Notes under the pieces: model-generated
Database searches by the model: none
What the model saw: only the letters and a program-made list of their open reading frames with translations
What the model was told of the DNA's origin: nothing
Translations under genes and position numbers: made by a program
Assembly (NCBI GenBank): GCA_963808455.1
Contig: CAWEHT010000372.1
Span: 1-15,908, forward strand
Direction: 5' to 3'
From: CAWEHT01 sp963808455
GTDB lineage: Bacteria; Chloroflexota; Anaerolineae; CG2-30-64-16
DNA: 15,908 bases
Shown here: positions 15,466 to 15,908 of the stretch, one piece after another
Layout: every line of letters starts with the position of its first letter
Numbering within the stretch: the stretch's first letter is position 1

Positions 15466-15670
15466 CCTCCCCGGGGGAAACACCACCCCACAGGCGGCAT
15501 CCCGGGGCAAAGCGGTTCTTCAGATAGCCTGCGCTCGCCGCGCCCGGCTCTGGACGGCCCCCCCGGTCACGCCAGGGGCCGCGTCGTTATCCTTCCCGAT
15601 GGGCGCTCCGGCAACCGTTCTACCGTGGATCCAGCGCTTCGAGGCGCGGGTGACGGCGAGGAGGGGGAAC

Positions 15671-15908
15671 TTGCCTGGCACATCCGGCAGCATCGCGGCC
15701 ATCCGGCCGAATTGCCTCGTCTCCGGCCCCTATTTCCCTGAGCCGATCCAGGTCCTGATGGTCGTGCCCATGGGCGCCTCCATCAAGCTGATCGGCAAGA
15801 GTTGCGCACCGGCTCTCCACGAACCCGTGCTTTCCGCCGAGCAGATCGAGTCCCTCCAGATCACACCCGAGACGGAGCCTTTCGACGGCGACGCCGGCCG
15901 CTTCCGGC
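15671..15908 (+). CDS. N-terminus of a probable SNF2-family helicase, runs off the window
   Basis: There is no ATG, but a TTG at 15671 has a perfect AGGAGG six bases upstream (15659-15664) and opens a frame to the window edge (79 codons). It reads MPGTSGSIAAIRPNCLVSGP, then YFPEPIQVLMVVPMGASIKL and, further on, LSAEQIESL and TEPFDGDAGRFR. The SGP-x-x-PEP, L(T/S)-x-x-Q-(I/L) and PFDGDA pattern matches my recollection of the segment that precedes the ATPase core in large SNF2/DEAD-type helicases of the DUF3883/DrmD-like kind, common in defence islands. The Walker motifs would lie beyond the window, so the assignment rests on this N-terminal pattern alone. Confidence 0.55.
   Translation, partial: MPGTSGSIAAIRPNCLVSGPYFPEPIQVLMVVPMGASIKLIGKSCAPALHEPVLSAEQIESLQITPETEPFDGDAGRFR

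Noticed and set aside
15520..15702. A 60-codon minus-strand frame in the helicase leader
   Set aside because: It has no recognisable domain and overlaps the plus-strand ribosome-binding site and first helicase codons.

Overview
The window is a high-GC bacterial segment. Most of it (about 1,330-15,908) reads as one genome that I would place, tentatively, in the Chloroflexota. The grounds are the ~990-residue SecA with an N-terminal insertion and the mix of PspA, solute-binding/VWA and winged-helix ATPase genes. This is an inference from gene style, not from a marker gene.

Left end (1-~1,330): a patchwork of gene fragments. It holds a piece of an unrecognised protein (minus strand), a broken NiCoT-type nickel/cobalt permease (minus strand), and the 5' end of an acidobacterial-style TonB-dependent receptor with a signal peptide and carboxypeptidase-regulatory domain (plus strand). 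The receptor stops abruptly where a minus-strand VWA gene loses its C-terminus. A rearrangement or a chimeric assembly joint is the simplest reading.

Core (1,330-12,119): seven minus-strand genes, read right to left. secA comes first. Next is a GAF/GAF sensor-kinase-like protein whose phospho-acceptor histidine is replaced by Phe. It overlaps a gene for an AAA-type ATPase with a C-terminal OmpR-type winged helix and no receiver domain. Then come two tandem PspA/IM30 paralogues, a two-helix membrane-anchored solute-binding-like protein (one frameshift) and a second solute-binding-like protein carrying a VWA domain. I propose that the sensor and DNA-binding ATPase control a PspA/solute-binding/VWA envelope-maintenance cassette. 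The VWA gene is cut at the left joint.

Right end (12,120-15,908): a divergent promoter region with nested inverted repeats, then plus-strand genes. These are an ABC/SMC-type AAA ATPase overlapping (ATGA) a small TOPRIM-like, DUF4276-like partner, a hypothetical gene, a class I methyltransferase, and, after an extended -10 promoter and long leader, the first 79 codons of what looks like a SNF2-family helicase. The first four are broken by about eleven single-base-type frame changes within 3 kb, although each piece keeps well-conserved motifs. That suggests either recent decay or poor sequence near a contig end. The ATPase/TOPRIM-like pair and the helicase recall anti-phage defence gene content.

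No tRNA, rRNA, CRISPR array or insertion sequence was recognised.
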